A stretch of 64,000 bases of DNA from Aaosphaeria pasadenensis (GCA_022813625.1 JAKLMB010000034.1:124001-188000), one strand, 5' to 3'; positions 1 through 11,474 are shown, counted from the first letter of the stretch. Numbers and translations: made by a program. Notes: generated from the letters alone by a model not told the origin.

Positions 1-201
1 TGTTGCTCTATGGGCTTTTTCAGGTCCTTCGTAGTGAACCGTATCGAGTCTAGGAAACTGCCTTGTGAAGTCCTGGAACCCAGTTACACCTCCAAGGTTT
101 GATTGATTGTAGCCATACAACATGAACGAGGGTAACACCATTAAACAAATTTGGTAAATGGGGAGACTATCTCCACGAGCATGTTTGGTTAACCACGACA
201 T
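1..201 (-). CDS. MFS sugar transporter, N-terminal fragment (runs off left edge)
   Basis: An ATG at 199-201 on the minus strand opens a frame of 67 codons that continues uninterrupted to base 1. It encodes a short N-terminus, then a hydrophobic segment with LPSFMLYGYNQSNLGG at about residues 23-38, followed by TGFQDFTRQFP. This is the first transmembrane helix and loop typical of fungal MFS sugar/H+ symporters (hexose, maltose or quinate type), where a GYdq...GG signature precedes the first periplasmic-side loop. The remainder lies outside the window, so substrate and completeness cannot be judged. The bases just upstream (202-260) are AT-rich and have no coding look. The start is inferred from the first ATG in the conserved frame. 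Confidence 0.75.
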   Translation of the reverse strand, partial: MSWLTKHARGDSLPIYQICLMVLPSFMLYGYNQSNLGGVTGFQDFTRQFPRLDTVHYEGPEKAHRAT

Positions 202-2014
202 TGCTTCTATTGATGAAGTGAAATTGTAGAAGGTTGTGTTTCGTCTTTTGAAAGATGGAGAAGGGGGTCTTATATGGGAGTCAACCGGGACCCATGGGGA
301 ATTAGGGGCGTGCTAGTAAATAAACCCACACTATGATAGTGGGCCCCAGATATCAATGATAGAATCAGTTCAGTGCTTATGTATAAGGTGCATGGTCCGT
401 TAGCGAACAGTATGCCCTCTATAATTCCTGTAAAGGCGCGAAACCTACAACGAAGACTGGTATTCATATCAACTTCAACATAGAAAAGAAGCTTTCCATA
501 ACACCGGAAGGCGTCGACAAGACTTCATCTAATTACAAGTTATGCACGCAAGCTTCCACGGCCAAGATTCAGCCAGTGCTTGATAGTCCTTATGCTCTCA
601 TCACACTTATGCCATGCCGGGGTTTCTTCCTCCAAGCTTCTGGGGACCCCACTGGGGAAAAAATAAGCTCCACACCAAGAGGTCTTATTCCTGTCCTTCC
701 TGCCGCCGAATGATACGAGACATGTGAGTAGATTACTAAAGGGGTGTCTACAGGCGCGAAATTTCAGTGTCCGGACATTCTTTGTGCGGGAGAAACAAGA
801 AAGGCCGGACTGGTGCAAAGACCATTCTCGCACCACCACATCACAACAATTGGTACATCGATACACCCAGCATTGTTCTTCAAATTGTAGAATTAAATTA
901 TGTGAAGCTCACACTTTCTCCCTTCTTACTAGAAACGCTAACGTCCCCCTGTAATGACGTACGACACGAGATTCGGTCGTATACGACGGTAAATATTTTG
1001 CCTGAATTCTACTCCAGTGTGAAGGCCTTCTGGGCTTCTCCCCGACTCATAAATGGAATAGATGCATATAGTGACAAGGATCATGCTGTGTTTGTAAACG
1101 TCTCCCATGGGAGAAGTCGAGCCTTTGCCTATTCGTTCCCGATCGAGTGCCGCTAACAACTAGCAACCTTCGCCTCAAATTCTCCCATAGGGGCGGAACT
1201 GATACGAAGCTGCTTCTATCTGGTCCTTCAGTAAAGGATAAATTAAAAAATTTATACGATGGTCATATGGCATGTGGTCAATTATACTGGCACTAGTTCT
1301 GTCTGTAGCATGCACTCGATGCCATCAACATTTCCCTCAGCGGATATGCGCACTCCTAATGTCTGCTTAACATTGCTCACTGCGATTGATCTATCCGTAT
1401 TGTTGAGCTGTCTGCTAGTTGTAATATATCGTATAGTTCGTTTGTACAAATTTACTGCTTGCATGATCTTTACTAACAACGTTCGTCGTATCCTAGGAAT
1501 GAATTTCCACCTTTCAGATAACTTCAAATATTCTACACGATAACCCAAACCGTTATGACGAACAAATTCCCCAGTAATCATGACCTAGTCATTTATTCCA
1601 AAATATCATGGAATAATCCTCCAATTAAAATTACATCGGCCCGGTGCAGCAATCATCCCCATCTCAGATCCCTTGTTCCCGCATATCAAGCATTTTTCTT
1701 CCCCGCGCGAAGAACTGCGCTTAATAGTTTACCCGCGTTCCACACCCTCGAACCCGCACCCTGAACCAACCCTTCCTGCCTGAGCAAATCAGCGCAGACT
1801 ACCTACTACCGTCGTACGTACAGCTCGAGGTCATCGGGACACCTCGTTTTCCAGCAAGCGTCTGACGGAAAAGTGGAGTGGACTAGGATGATATAAAGTT
1901 GGTAGAAGGGCAGCGCGAGGAGTAGGTTTATTATGTATATGACACATTTTGGATTACTATCTGAACGACACCAAGATCATTTATCCTCAATCTAACATTC
2001 TTTCAAACTTCACA
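202..2014. other. Intergenic region between sugar transporter and malate dehydrogenase
   Basis: About 1.8 kb with stop codons in all frames at short spacing and no recognisable protein, RNA gene or repeat. It holds the upstream regions of the two divergent genes. Short open frames (for example 767-1156) have no family resemblance and are treated as chance. Confidence 0.6.
1892..1897 (+). promoter_or_regulatory. TATA-like element of malate dehydrogenase gene
   Basis: The hexamer tataaa lies about 118 bp upstream of the ATG at 2015, with a CT/A-rich leader after it. The spacing suits a core promoter. This rests on motif and position alone. Confidence 0.35.
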
Positions 2015-3293
2015 ATGACAAAAGTTGCGGTTCTCGGGGCATCCGGCCAGATCGGTCAACCTTTGAGTTTGCTGCTCAAATCTGTATGTTGTCTTGTCTT
2101 GTTCATTTGGCCCACAAGAGAGGACTAATCGTGGGTTGCAGAGCCGATTAGTGACAGAGTTGAGGCTGTACGATATAGTCCACGCGGTCGGCGTAGCTAC
2201 AGACTTGAACCACATCGACACTCCCGCAAAGGTCAGCGGCTATCTACCAGAAGACAACGGCCTCGAAAAGGCGTTGACGGGTGCCGAGTTGGTCATTATC
2301 CCGGCTGGTGGGTCATGTCGTATTCCGCGAGTATGGACGTGGAAAGCTAATGGATCAAAGGGATTGCGAGAAAACCGGGCATGACGCGTGATGGTAAAGT
2401 ATTACCTTTGTGATACATGTTCATTTGGAATGGCTAATAATAGAATGAAATAGACCTCTTCAAAACAAACGCCACCGTCATTGCAGACCTCTTGTCCGGA
2501 GTCGCAAAGTTCTGCCCCACCGCATTCGTCGCCATCATCACGAATCCCGTTAACAGCACCGTGCCAATAGCGGTGGAGGTACTCAAGAATGCGGGTGTAT
2601 TTAACCCGCGCAAGGTATTCGGAGTCACAACGTTGGATGTCGTTCGCGCATCAACATTTGTCGCGCATACGCTGGGTGAAGAGGACCCTCAGAAGTTCAA
2701 GGTTCCAGTCGTCGGTGGTCACTCTGGAGCGACTATTCTGCCGCTTTTCAGTCAAAGTCAGCCTCCGGTCGAGCTCACTAAAGAACAGCTTGATGCAATC
2801 ACGTATCGTAAGTGATAATTATCTACATTAATCGCCTCTAACTAACGATTAATCGTTTTACAGGTGTCCAATTTGGCGGTGATGAGATCGTGAAATCGAA
2901 AGCAGGCGCTGGCTCCGCGACTACCTGCATGGCATACGCAGGCTTCCGGTACGTGCATAACTGCAATTGGACTTCAGATGATAGACCACAACTAATTGAT
3001 TGGTATACAGATTCGCACAAGCCATCATCAAGGCTTCAAAAGGCGAGACCGGAATTATAGAGCCAGCTTATGTGTACTTGCCCGGCGTGCCCGATGGCGA
3101 GCAGATCGCTAAAACTCTGGATGTGGAATATTTCGCAGTGCCCATTGAATTCGGTACCGAAGGGGCCGTCAAGGCATTTCCAGTCGGGGAACTGTCCGCA
3201 TATGAGCAGGATCTGCTGAAGACAGCCGTTGGGGAGCTAAAGGGTAACATTGCCAAAGGCGAGGCCCACGTGAGAGGTGGCTCGCCCTCTTGA
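2015..3293 (+). CDS. Malate dehydrogenase, cytosolic type (NAD)
   Basis: Interconverts malate and oxaloacetate with NAD. Six exons can be joined in frame: 2015-2083, 2142-2307, 2361-2393, 2454-2807, 2864-2948 and 3011-3293, giving 329 residues, the usual length. The N-terminus starts directly with the nucleotide fold (GASGQIGQP), without a mitochondrial presequence. The C-terminus ends GGSPS, not a peroxisomal SKL. An Asp ends beta-2 (LYDI), as expected for NAD. The mobile-loop arginines are kept in ARKPGMTRDD, with the NPVNSTVP motif, the DVVRAS arginine and the catalytic His in GGHSGATILPL. One oddity is Ala where the family normally has Pro just before the first loop arginine. It converges on the next gene, with only 62 bp between stop codons. 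The neighbouring carrier and 2-hydroxyacid dehydrogenase suggest hydroxy-acid metabolism (inference). Confidence 0.93.
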
Positions 3294-3355
3294 GCACATG
3301 TATTCTAAAATTTAAACAAGAATTCTCTGTAGTCAATATACGACCCTAAAACACA

Positions 3356-5646
3356 TTACTCATGCGGCTCAACAAGCTCAAGCAGAGAACCCCAGGCTGC
3401 TCCATCGAAAACGTCATATGATGTTGTAAATTCAAAGTTCGGTGCAACCGTCGGTGCCACGTTAAGTTCGTGTCCACGCGTTTCGTTGACCATAGGAAAG
3501 TCACACATTTGTGTTTGCTGCTGCTGTTGCTGCATGAAATGCCGATCCTGCAACGGCGGTGGCATGTCGGCCGACTGGCCCGGATAGTACTGGCCTTGCA
3601 TATTGTTCGTTCCAGCTGAAGGAGCTGTAGCCGTGGTACCACTATAATATTCTTGGTTGTTAAGCATACCGGAGGATGCGAACCCATCCAAACTGTGCCT
3701 TGCGCTCGCCCGGCCGGGCAGTGATCCGCGAGGCAGGGACACCGCTGGCCCATTTTCAAAGGACACCCTCCTTCGAGAGGTCTCAGGTCTATTAGACTGA
3801 TCATATGAATCATCTTGCCAGACTCGCTTCTCACCTCGCATTGAAGAACGAGTGTGTCGGGATCGGTGGCTATCGAAATTCTGATCTACCCGGGAGTCCG
3901 TATGGGAGTCTAGTAAAGATATTGGCGCGAGAGGTTGTTGGATGTTTTCTAGAAGCATGGACAAAGCGTCATGACAATTCTGTGCTATTTTCCATCTTTG
4001 TGTCATTGTTTCGATTATTCGCAAAGAGGCGGAAATGTCGCTTTCTAAGGTTAGTCCCAAATTTTCTCGGTCGCAATATTAGAAACATACCTTATTCCAT
4101 TGGACATGCCATGGAGCTTTAGCTGGCAAGCAAAGACCAATACTAGCCCGCTCATCCAAACAGCCGACATGAAGCCTGGCCAGAATAATATTTTCAGTGA
4201 GCTGAAGTGCCCGTCGAGTAGTTGAATGATTGATCTTGATGCTCCTATGCAGATTTGTATGGCGTGCCGAAATTCCGCAGACGAAGGCTCCAGCGAGAGA
4301 GATGGTCTGTTAACGAGGAGAATCAACTGTTGTCGGGCAACTTGAAAGAAAACCTCGTGGTCGACTGACTCAGAATCCGCATTGGCTGACTGGAAATTGG
4401 TTCTCAGTGGCATATCATTTCCCCAAGCGTCGATATCTGCTTTGAGGAGGAGGATGTTCTGTCGGTTTGCCGATCGTACATGAATTGATTTATGAAATGT
4501 CTCCAGCATACGTCCGACTAATCCCGAATATCGAACGAAGTTGGCCTGAACGGATTGATTTTGTTTTCGTCGCTGAGAAGCAGCATCTGACTCGTTTGGA
4601 GCATTCTGCGCGGAAGGGTTGAATGTGCGTTCTCCTTCATGGGCTTGGCCTATACTTTCTCGCGTCCGAATTCCTGGGCTCTCGGTGTCACTATCTTCTG
4701 AGGCATGCTGCCGTTGTGGGTGATTGGCAGGTAGATGTAAGATTGAGTCCTGCGGGGAAGTTCCTTCTTCTATCCCTTTCTCCGGCATGACAGGCTCGTG
4801 AAGCTCGACCGCGCCGGGCAAGCAAACATCAATATCGGAGTCTTGAATCCCAAGCGGGTATCCAAGAGACTGGCTTATATAGCGATCTAGAGTGTAGACA
4901 CTCCAAAATACGCGTTTACGGATATCCCGGTCGCTCGCGTCCAGGGTAGAGTATCGAAACGGGCATCGATGTAAACCTGACTTGTACACTGATCGCAGTA
5001 TCAGCCCACCTGTTGTTGAGGCAGCTTGGAGAGACATGGTAGCGACAAAGTAAAGCTGGGCAGCTAGAAGAGCTTGAATAGAGGCCAAATCGCGTCGAAG
5101 GGCGATGGGACCCAATGAGGAAAGAAGCTGTTCATCGGATCGGATGTGAGAGTTTCCCAACGACGGCAGATCGGGGCGGTCAAGTTTTGCAAGGTTGAAA
5201 AGGCATTGCAGCGTGATAGCAAGAGTTTGAGACCTAGGTCTTCTTGTCTGGGACTCACCATCCCTCGAATACAGCGACTCCAGCTCTTGCAGACAGGTTG
5301 GTCCATGCAAAAAGGGCAGCAAAGGGTGCCAGGTCCGAAAGTACGAAATGACCAAATCTGTGGCAACTGCGTGTGGAGGCAGGTCGCCTAAGCCATCAGA
5401 TACATTTCTGTCCGAGCGAAGCCTTTCTCCCTGTGATTCTGGGCCAAGAATGCATTCCTCTGGCGAAGCCAAAGCTGCTGGGGTTAGGACAGAATGGTCG
5501 TTCACGGAGCGGCGACGGCTGGTAGTCGCTGCAGCGTGTGAGAATGCGCGTCGGACAGTATTGATGAAGAAGACACCGGAAGAGCTGCCAACAAAAACAC
5601 TCTCGCCATTGGGAAGTGAGCGAAGGGTCCCAATTTCATTAATCAT
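3356..5646 (-). CDS. Fungal-specific transcription factor domain protein lacking a visible zinc cluster
   Basis: Two exons, 5646-4091 and 4040-3356, joined across a 50-bp intron (acceptor aaag restores the frame), give 746 residues. The N-terminus (GSSSGVFFINTVRRAF) resembles the linker that follows the DNA-binding module in Gal4-type regulators. It is followed by a fungal_trans domain at about residues 90-300 (YFRTWHPLLPFLHGPT, then FWSVYTLDRYISQSLGYPLG), a low-complexity acidic/Ser insertion, and a long Gln- and Pro-rich tail with a (Q)6 run. I searched the minus strand to about 6120 for a CxxCx6C cluster and found none. The protein may therefore be a DNA-binding-domain-less regulator, a cofactor, or a decayed Zn2Cys6 factor. 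It lies just downstream of a carrier gene on the same strand and may control it (inference). Confidence 0.82.
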
Positions 5647-6120
5647 TTTGGGAGAACTTGACCCTGCTCAAGCGAACATGAGCAGTTACGTCGATGATCG
5701 CTTTAGGCAGGTCCTCCTTGTAAAATTCTCAAGCAATTGGTGCCGATCGCTACATGCTTGATCCGATGATCCGATGCACCTTTATTATAGGGCTGATATG
5801 TAAGTCAATCACGACTAGGCACAAATGATGAATTGAATGGGATGGAGAAATGAATTGCCTGGAACTTGAGGGTGAGGCGGGGGAAAAGTCGGACCGATTC
5901 AACCTCGGTGTTCGTATAAAATCGATCACGTGGATACTCTTTCACACCATTCAAGAAATGAATTTAATTTGGACGTCAAAGACAGAATTACTGTGTCCAT
6001 TGTTTGGGAATCAGATTAACATCTGCTATTGATAAAGCAATGCGTGGAGATCATATAAGTGACTATTTACACCACGTAATAAGGACAGTAACCCAGCATT
6101 CTTTGCCCCAAAATCAGTGT
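5647..6120. other. Intergenic, between regulator and carrier
   Basis: 474 bp separating two minus-strand genes: the carrier 3' end and the regulator 5' region. No Cys-rich exon for the regulator is visible, and no other feature was found. Confidence 0.6.
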
Positions 6121-7769
6121 TTAGTAAACATAGAATAGCGTTCTCTCATCATCGTTTTGCCTCATCTTACGATTCATCCTCTTCAGGTACAACTTCATAC
6201 CCCAAGCGGCAGCCATGGTTGCGAACGAAAAACCAGCGCTGGACCCCATCGCAATTGCGTAGCGTGGCTCGTCACTCTTTGGCCAAAGGTACTGACAACG
6301 CCATTAGCGATAAATTCAATCAAGGTTTCAATACTGCGAAGGCTCACCGGAGTCCATATGAAGCTGACGTTAGCAATTGAATTGACGATGCTGTAGCCTG
6401 AAGCCTTTTTCTCCTGCGTCTGTCCGCAGGTACTGCCAACCCAGCCGAGAATTATACTATTGACAGCGTATGTGCCAATCGTGAAAACAAACATCGCGAA
6501 GTATCGGACTCCGGTATTGAGCGTCGCACATCCAATCGCAAAACCTGCAATGGCTATCAATTTAGCCACCGTGATATGCCATGTCCGCTCATTGTATTTG
6601 CCAGAGGATATCGACCAGAGAATGGAGATCCCTCCTGCGACGAGGTATGGAGGACAGGTGAGAACTAGGGTGATCGTAGTATTGAAGCCGAGGGTTCTGT
6701 ATACCGACTCTCGTTAGCGTTCTGTTCTATACAGGCTTGTAATGATTTGGTACGTATAGTTGAAGGCAGACTTACTCAACCACGCTAGGAAAGAAGTTCT
6801 TGAATCCATTTGCGGCGAGGTGCATGTGCTGCATGAAGGCGAAGACCCAGACACGGTAGTCTAGGGCAGCTTCCTTCAAACCTGCGAAGGTGGAGGACTT
6901 CTCGCGTTTGCCAACGGTCTCACGGGCGATACGATCGTGAGCCAGCTGTCGCTCATCCTCAGTCAACCAACGAGTGGTGAGTGGGTTATCGGGAAGGGTG
7001 AAGACAGCACCTAAAGCGACGACAAAAGTGACGGCGCCCTGCAGAATGAAAAGCCATTTCCAGCCTGCAAGCCCACCAGCCCCATCCATACCGTGAAAGA
7101 TGCCTGCCGCGATAAGCCCTGCCAGAGCCGTAGCGAGGATATTGCCTGTGTACAAGATAGAGATCCGAGTTGCTACCTCTTTGCGGGTATAGAAGGTAGA
7201 AAGTAGATACAGAGCGCCAGGATAGTAGGGGGCTTCAGTCAAGCCTAGGAAGAAACGCGTTAACAACAAGGTGGTGTAGTTGTGTGCGAGTGCTGTTAAA
7301 GCAGATACAATTGCCCAGACTGCCATCCAAGAGCTCATCCACCATGATGGTCGAACACGAGTGAGTAACATGTTTGATGGGACCTGAGCTAAGATGTAGC
7401 CAACAAACAGAATGGAAACGCAAGTCTGGTACTCGGTGCCTTTAAGATTAAGGTCCTTTTCTAGGTGGTTGAGCCTAGCGAGAGCAATGGCATTACGATC
7501 CAGATAGTTGAGCCAGAACATCAGCCATAAGGTGGGCTTGGAATCATTAGCTGCTAGTTATGGATACCTATGTCTCAGATCGGTGCACTCACCATAATCC
7601 ACAGATCCAACTTCTTCACAAGTTTTATTTCCTCCGGGGATGTCTTCTTGTGTGACCCAGAGTAGTCGAGCTGAACGCCCTTCTCTGAGCGAGGCTCTCC
7701 ATCATTTTGGTCCGTAATGTTCGTATCGATTTTCTCGATTTGTTCGAGCGATGTCTTTTTCTCCGTCAT
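6121..7769 (-). CDS. MFS transporter, anion:cation symporter (ACS) family
   Basis: Plasma-membrane carrier of the Dal5/Tna1-like ACS family, which takes up small organic anions such as carboxylates and ureides. Exons 7769-7593, 7536-6776, 6696-6348 and 6291-6121 join in frame to 485 residues. The cytoplasmic N-terminus is charged. Helix 1 carries WLMFWLNYLDRNAIALARL, the family signature, and the loop FVGYILAQVPSNMLLTRVRP follows. Helix 5 holds TRFFLGLTEAPYYPG. The C-terminal half has WSISSGKYNERTWH, and the final exon encodes YLWPKSDEPRYAIAMG, typical of the helix 11-12 link. The ATG is the first of a clean frame. It sits between two incomplete regulators and near two hydroxy-acid dehydrogenases, so a hydroxy- or dicarboxylate substrate is plausible but not shown. 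Confidence 0.92.
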
Positions 7770-8806
7770 GGTGGTGATTGTAGTTCACTTCACGGAGGAC
7801 AAGGGAAGTAAACAAGTGTAAGTAAGTTGATGAAATGAAACAAAATCTTAACCAACAAGGCAGGAGCTCGACAATCAGTTTTATACCTTTTGTCGGTATC
7901 AAGATAAGCCTAGCTGTACTCCGCACTTCCCCAGATTCCACATGGGTCCGCGCATTTCCCCACAGGCGGCATCATTTCTCCAGATCCCAGGCCCTCGGTT
8001 GCAACGACCCCAGAAAGCTAATTCTGAGTTGGGAAAGGATTCTAGTGAGTAGGATAATCTGGCCAGCCGCGGAAGACAGCATGCTCAATGTTTAGCCGCG
8101 ACGAGGCGCTACGAACACACCGGGCTTCAGCCCATTCGTATAGTCGGAGATACGGCTACGGAAGATAGGTATAAAAAATAACTCATGTCGAATAAATGTC
8201 CCATCTTCATCCGATTTTTAACATAGATTATGAGATGGGCGCGCAATATATAAAATCGGGACAATGACATTCGCACCCATTTCATTGAAGTCCATGGCAG
8301 AGACAACCCGCAATGAAAGGACAAACTTCCCATGATAAAATTGTCCTCGTTGATTACACTCTTACAATTCATCTGCAGCAAATATGGGAGAATTTTTGAT
8401 GAATCATTATAGAGAGATTGGCATCAAGATATCGCTAATTGCTGCGGCTGCGAAACGCTCAACAAGCTTAGGTGTATTGATTTTACTTGATGTAAAATAG
8501 AGTTTCAAACAAGGCAGATAAAGGCTACTGGTGTCCAATAATCCTTCCGTGATAGAACTCATTATATCCGAGGAGAATTCTGGAAATAACATGAAAGTGC
8601 AAGCCACGTGACGCGCCGCTTTGTCATCCCGCTTTCCGATGAAGCCATTCGGCAAAACTTCATCCGCTCATCATTTCAATCATCAATTCACCCACTTGAG
8701 CAGGTCATACGCAAGCACCGACTAGCCAAATCGAGCACATCTGTTGTTTTCCTGGATCTGGCACTGAGCCTTTCAAAGTGGCGTTATCGTGTCATTGTCC
8801 CAAGGA
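7770..8806. other. Divergent intergenic region between carrier and Zn2Cys6 gene
   Basis: About 1 kb of shared upstream sequence for the minus-strand carrier and the plus-strand regulator. The part near 8150-8600 is AT-rich. No gene was recognised. Confidence 0.6.
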
Positions 8807-10022
8807 ATGGTGGGTAGAGATGTAGAAAGGCAAGGTCTCGACGAGACTGCTGGCAAGACCAGCGCTACCACGCCTGTTCGACGACGCACTCGAGCTCAAG
8901 AAGACAGTCAAGAGTTCGCAAGAGTTCGTTCTTCGAGGCAGCATTTACGAATGGCTAGTGCAGACGGTACTGGTAAGACGACTCGAATCTCCTTGGCTTG
9001 TATAGCTTGCCGATCAAGGAAGCATAAGGTATTTGGCAATTTACATGTATAGACATTCGAGTTTCGCTAAAAGATGTTTTAAATAGTGTAGTGGAGAAAA
9101 GTAGAACAGCCGTCCTTGTTCCGTTGACAATGCTCTGATACTGGTTCCTACAGACCCCGGTGCGCCCAATGTACCACAAACAACATTGCTTGCGAGTGGC
9201 CAACTCAACAGAAACGGTAAGTTGAATTCTACTCAATGTTTTTGAAGTCTTCTCAATCGTGAAATTAAATGACGTCTAACAAACAACAGCGGACCACCAA
9301 AGCAGTACATCAATAGCTTGGAAACACGTTTACTCGAAACAGAGTCCGTACTCCTCGGGCTGCTGTCAACTGTATCTTCCGAGCAGCTGCAAGTTGCCTT
9401 CCATCACATAGCCTCATCTGGAGTCGCCCAAGCTCCGTCCCAGTATCAGTCCGAAAACGAATCTGACGGAGCAAACTCGATTAGACCAAGCAATTTAAAG
9501 CCGTCCCACTGGGGTTCATTTCCACTGGACTCTCCGGAGAACGTGCGACGGTGGTGGGAGAGTAGAGTATCAGATGTGAATCGCCAGCCTTTATTAACTG
9601 GTATCGATGAGGAACCAGTAACGGAGTATCCTACAGAAGAAATGTCTCCTCCGACTATGCAGCCAATGGCTCAGTCTTCCTATCTAGATGATACGATCAC
9701 GTCTCCAACTCCCTATTTCCCCGACCAAGCGCCTCAGCCTGCATTTGTCGATGCGCCACCGCAGCACTCTGTCCCGGAATCTGATTTCACTTCACAGAGT
9801 GCTCTTAGCCCCAATAAACGGCATCAACATTCTATGTCTCAAGTCGACTCGCTTTCGCAAGTCATTTCCGACCCAGTTGGGCCTCAAGCCAGCAGTTCGA
9901 ATCTGGGGTATCATCAAACAAATTCTACCAACGATATGGCAACATCAATTACCAACCCTAATGAGGACGGTGAAGGCGTCTTGAAGATTTCTAGACAGTT
10001 CAAAAATGACTTTTTGTGGTAG
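8807..10022 (+). CDS. Small Zn2Cys6 DNA-binding protein
   Basis: Four exons: 8807-9028, a 14-nt microexon 9087-9100, 9154-9216 and 9290-10022, giving 343 residues. Only this splicing assembles a complete binuclear cluster, with spacing Cx2Cx6Cx6Cx2Cx6C. Residues CIACRSRKHK come from exon 1, CSGEK from the microexon and the last three cysteines (CAQC...C) from exon 3, so each exon contributes ligands. A short coiled-coil-like segment follows (YINSLETRLLETESVLLGLL), then a long disordered Ser/Pro/Gln-rich tail. No fungal_trans domain is present. ATG 8807 is the first in-frame ATG; a later one at 8951 would also keep the cluster. It is divergent from the carrier, consistent with a pathway-specific regulator (inference). 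Confidence 0.85.
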
Positions 10023-10361
10023 TAACAAAATGACACAAGTTATCAAAATAAAGGAATGCAGTTATGCACAATACGAATCATGATTCAAGTTCACTGTTCC
10101 ATCTTTGCGTGTCTTGCATGCTACGATCAGCCGGCGTACAGCTATATTCTCAAAATCAGATGTGACAAAGGCGATCCCGGCTGAAAAGTGAAGTATGGGC
10201 CATTGGAAAAGAATTCAGGTTCACTACAACTACTGGCACTTATAGCAGAGACACTTGAATAACTTGTCTTTGGCATTCACAATAGCCATAACATAGATCA
10301 CTCGCCAAAACTGGACAATTAACAGTAAATCAGGTACGGTCTATTCATTGGTAATCAAAAT
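10023..10361. other. Convergent 3' intergenic region
   Basis: 339 bp between the stop codons of the Zn2Cys6 gene and the 2-hydroxyacid dehydrogenase. It probably holds both 3' UTRs; nothing else was seen. Confidence 0.6.
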
Positions 10362-11474
10362 TTACTTCAAATCCAGCTTCTTTCCCACCTGCTCCGGAAC
10401 AACACTTAACAACTCCTCACCCAGGACGCCCCTCCTCGCGTTCTCCATCGCCCACTCCTCCATCTTCGCCAACGTCTCCACCGTATGCGTCCCAAGATGC
10501 GGCACAAGCAACGCCCTCTCGTTCTTCATCAGCCTCTCATGCACCTCCGGCTCCTTTTCATACACATCTAATCCCACCGCACCCACATGCCCCTCATCCA
10601 ACGCCTCTGCCAATGCCGCCTCATCAATAATCGCCCCCCTCGCCGTGTTCACAATGATAACTCCCCTCTTCATCTTCGCAATCTCATCCCTCCCAATCAA
10701 ATGCCTCGTCCCTTCCGAGAGAGGAACGTGCACAGAGATAACATCACTAACCGCCAGCAACTCCTCAAATCCAACATACTCACACCCAGCTTCCAACTCC
10801 CCCGTCAACCTCGTGCGATTATGATAAACCGCCTTCATCCCGAACGCCCTCGCCCTCTGCACCACCGCACGGCCAATCCTCCCCATCCCCAGAATCCCAA
10901 GCGTCTTCCCTTCCGGATCCCTACCTTCTTTAACCCCCTTCTTGAAGTTGCCTGCTCGCAGCGAGCTGAGTGATGGGTTCAAATTACGCAGCGCACCGAG
11001 GAGTAGGAACAAAGTGAGGTCTGCGGTTGCGGCCGTGACGGGCGAGGGCGCATATGTCACGGTGATGTTGCGGGCTGAGCAGGCGCGCACGTCGATTTGG
11101 TCGTACCCAGCGCCGTTGTGGCAGATGTATTTCAGGGAGGCTGGGAGGCGGGATATGAGTTCTTGGTCGAAGGGTCCCGCGACCTGTCGTCGTTGATCAG
11201 TCACATATTCATACGTATTTTATATAACTTCAGTCTTTTCTTCTTTCCTTTGCTGTCGTAGATTCAAGGGGAGGTGGGTACATACAGCGCCGCTAGCAGA
11301 CGTCCGATAGATAGCCTTAACATCACTATATTTCTTCGGGATGTCGTCGAAGAATTGCTGGCGCGAAGTGCTCGTCACAACTTCCGTTGCAGCTACTTCT
11401 TGGAGCGCTTCGTACGCGGTGCGGGCGTGGCGTACAGGGTTGAAGAAGAGGATTCGGGGCTTGCCGACTGCCAT
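10362..11474 (-). CDS. D-isomer-specific 2-hydroxyacid dehydrogenase (glyoxylate/hydroxypyruvate reductase-like)
   Basis: Reduces 2-oxoacids such as glyoxylate or hydroxypyruvate to D-2-hydroxyacids. Two exons, 11474-11286 and 11183-10362, give 336 residues, normal for the family. Visible motifs are YICHNGAGYDQID in the substrate domain and the Rossmann turn GILGMGRIGRAV, followed by HNRTR. There the acidic residue that selects NAD is replaced by Asn-Arg, pointing to NADPH. The catalytic Arg is in VNTARGAIIDE, the Glu in GLDVYEKEPEV and the His in VPHLGTHT. The start ATG is followed at once by the N-terminal catalytic strand (KPRILFFNP). It faces the Zn2Cys6 gene convergently. With the malate dehydrogenase and the ACS carrier it makes a possible hydroxy-acid cluster (inference). 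Confidence 0.93.

Noticed and set aside
767..1156. 129-residue plus-strand open frame
   Set aside because: No recognisable domain, AT-rich intergenic composition, and overlapping frames on both strands; likely chance.
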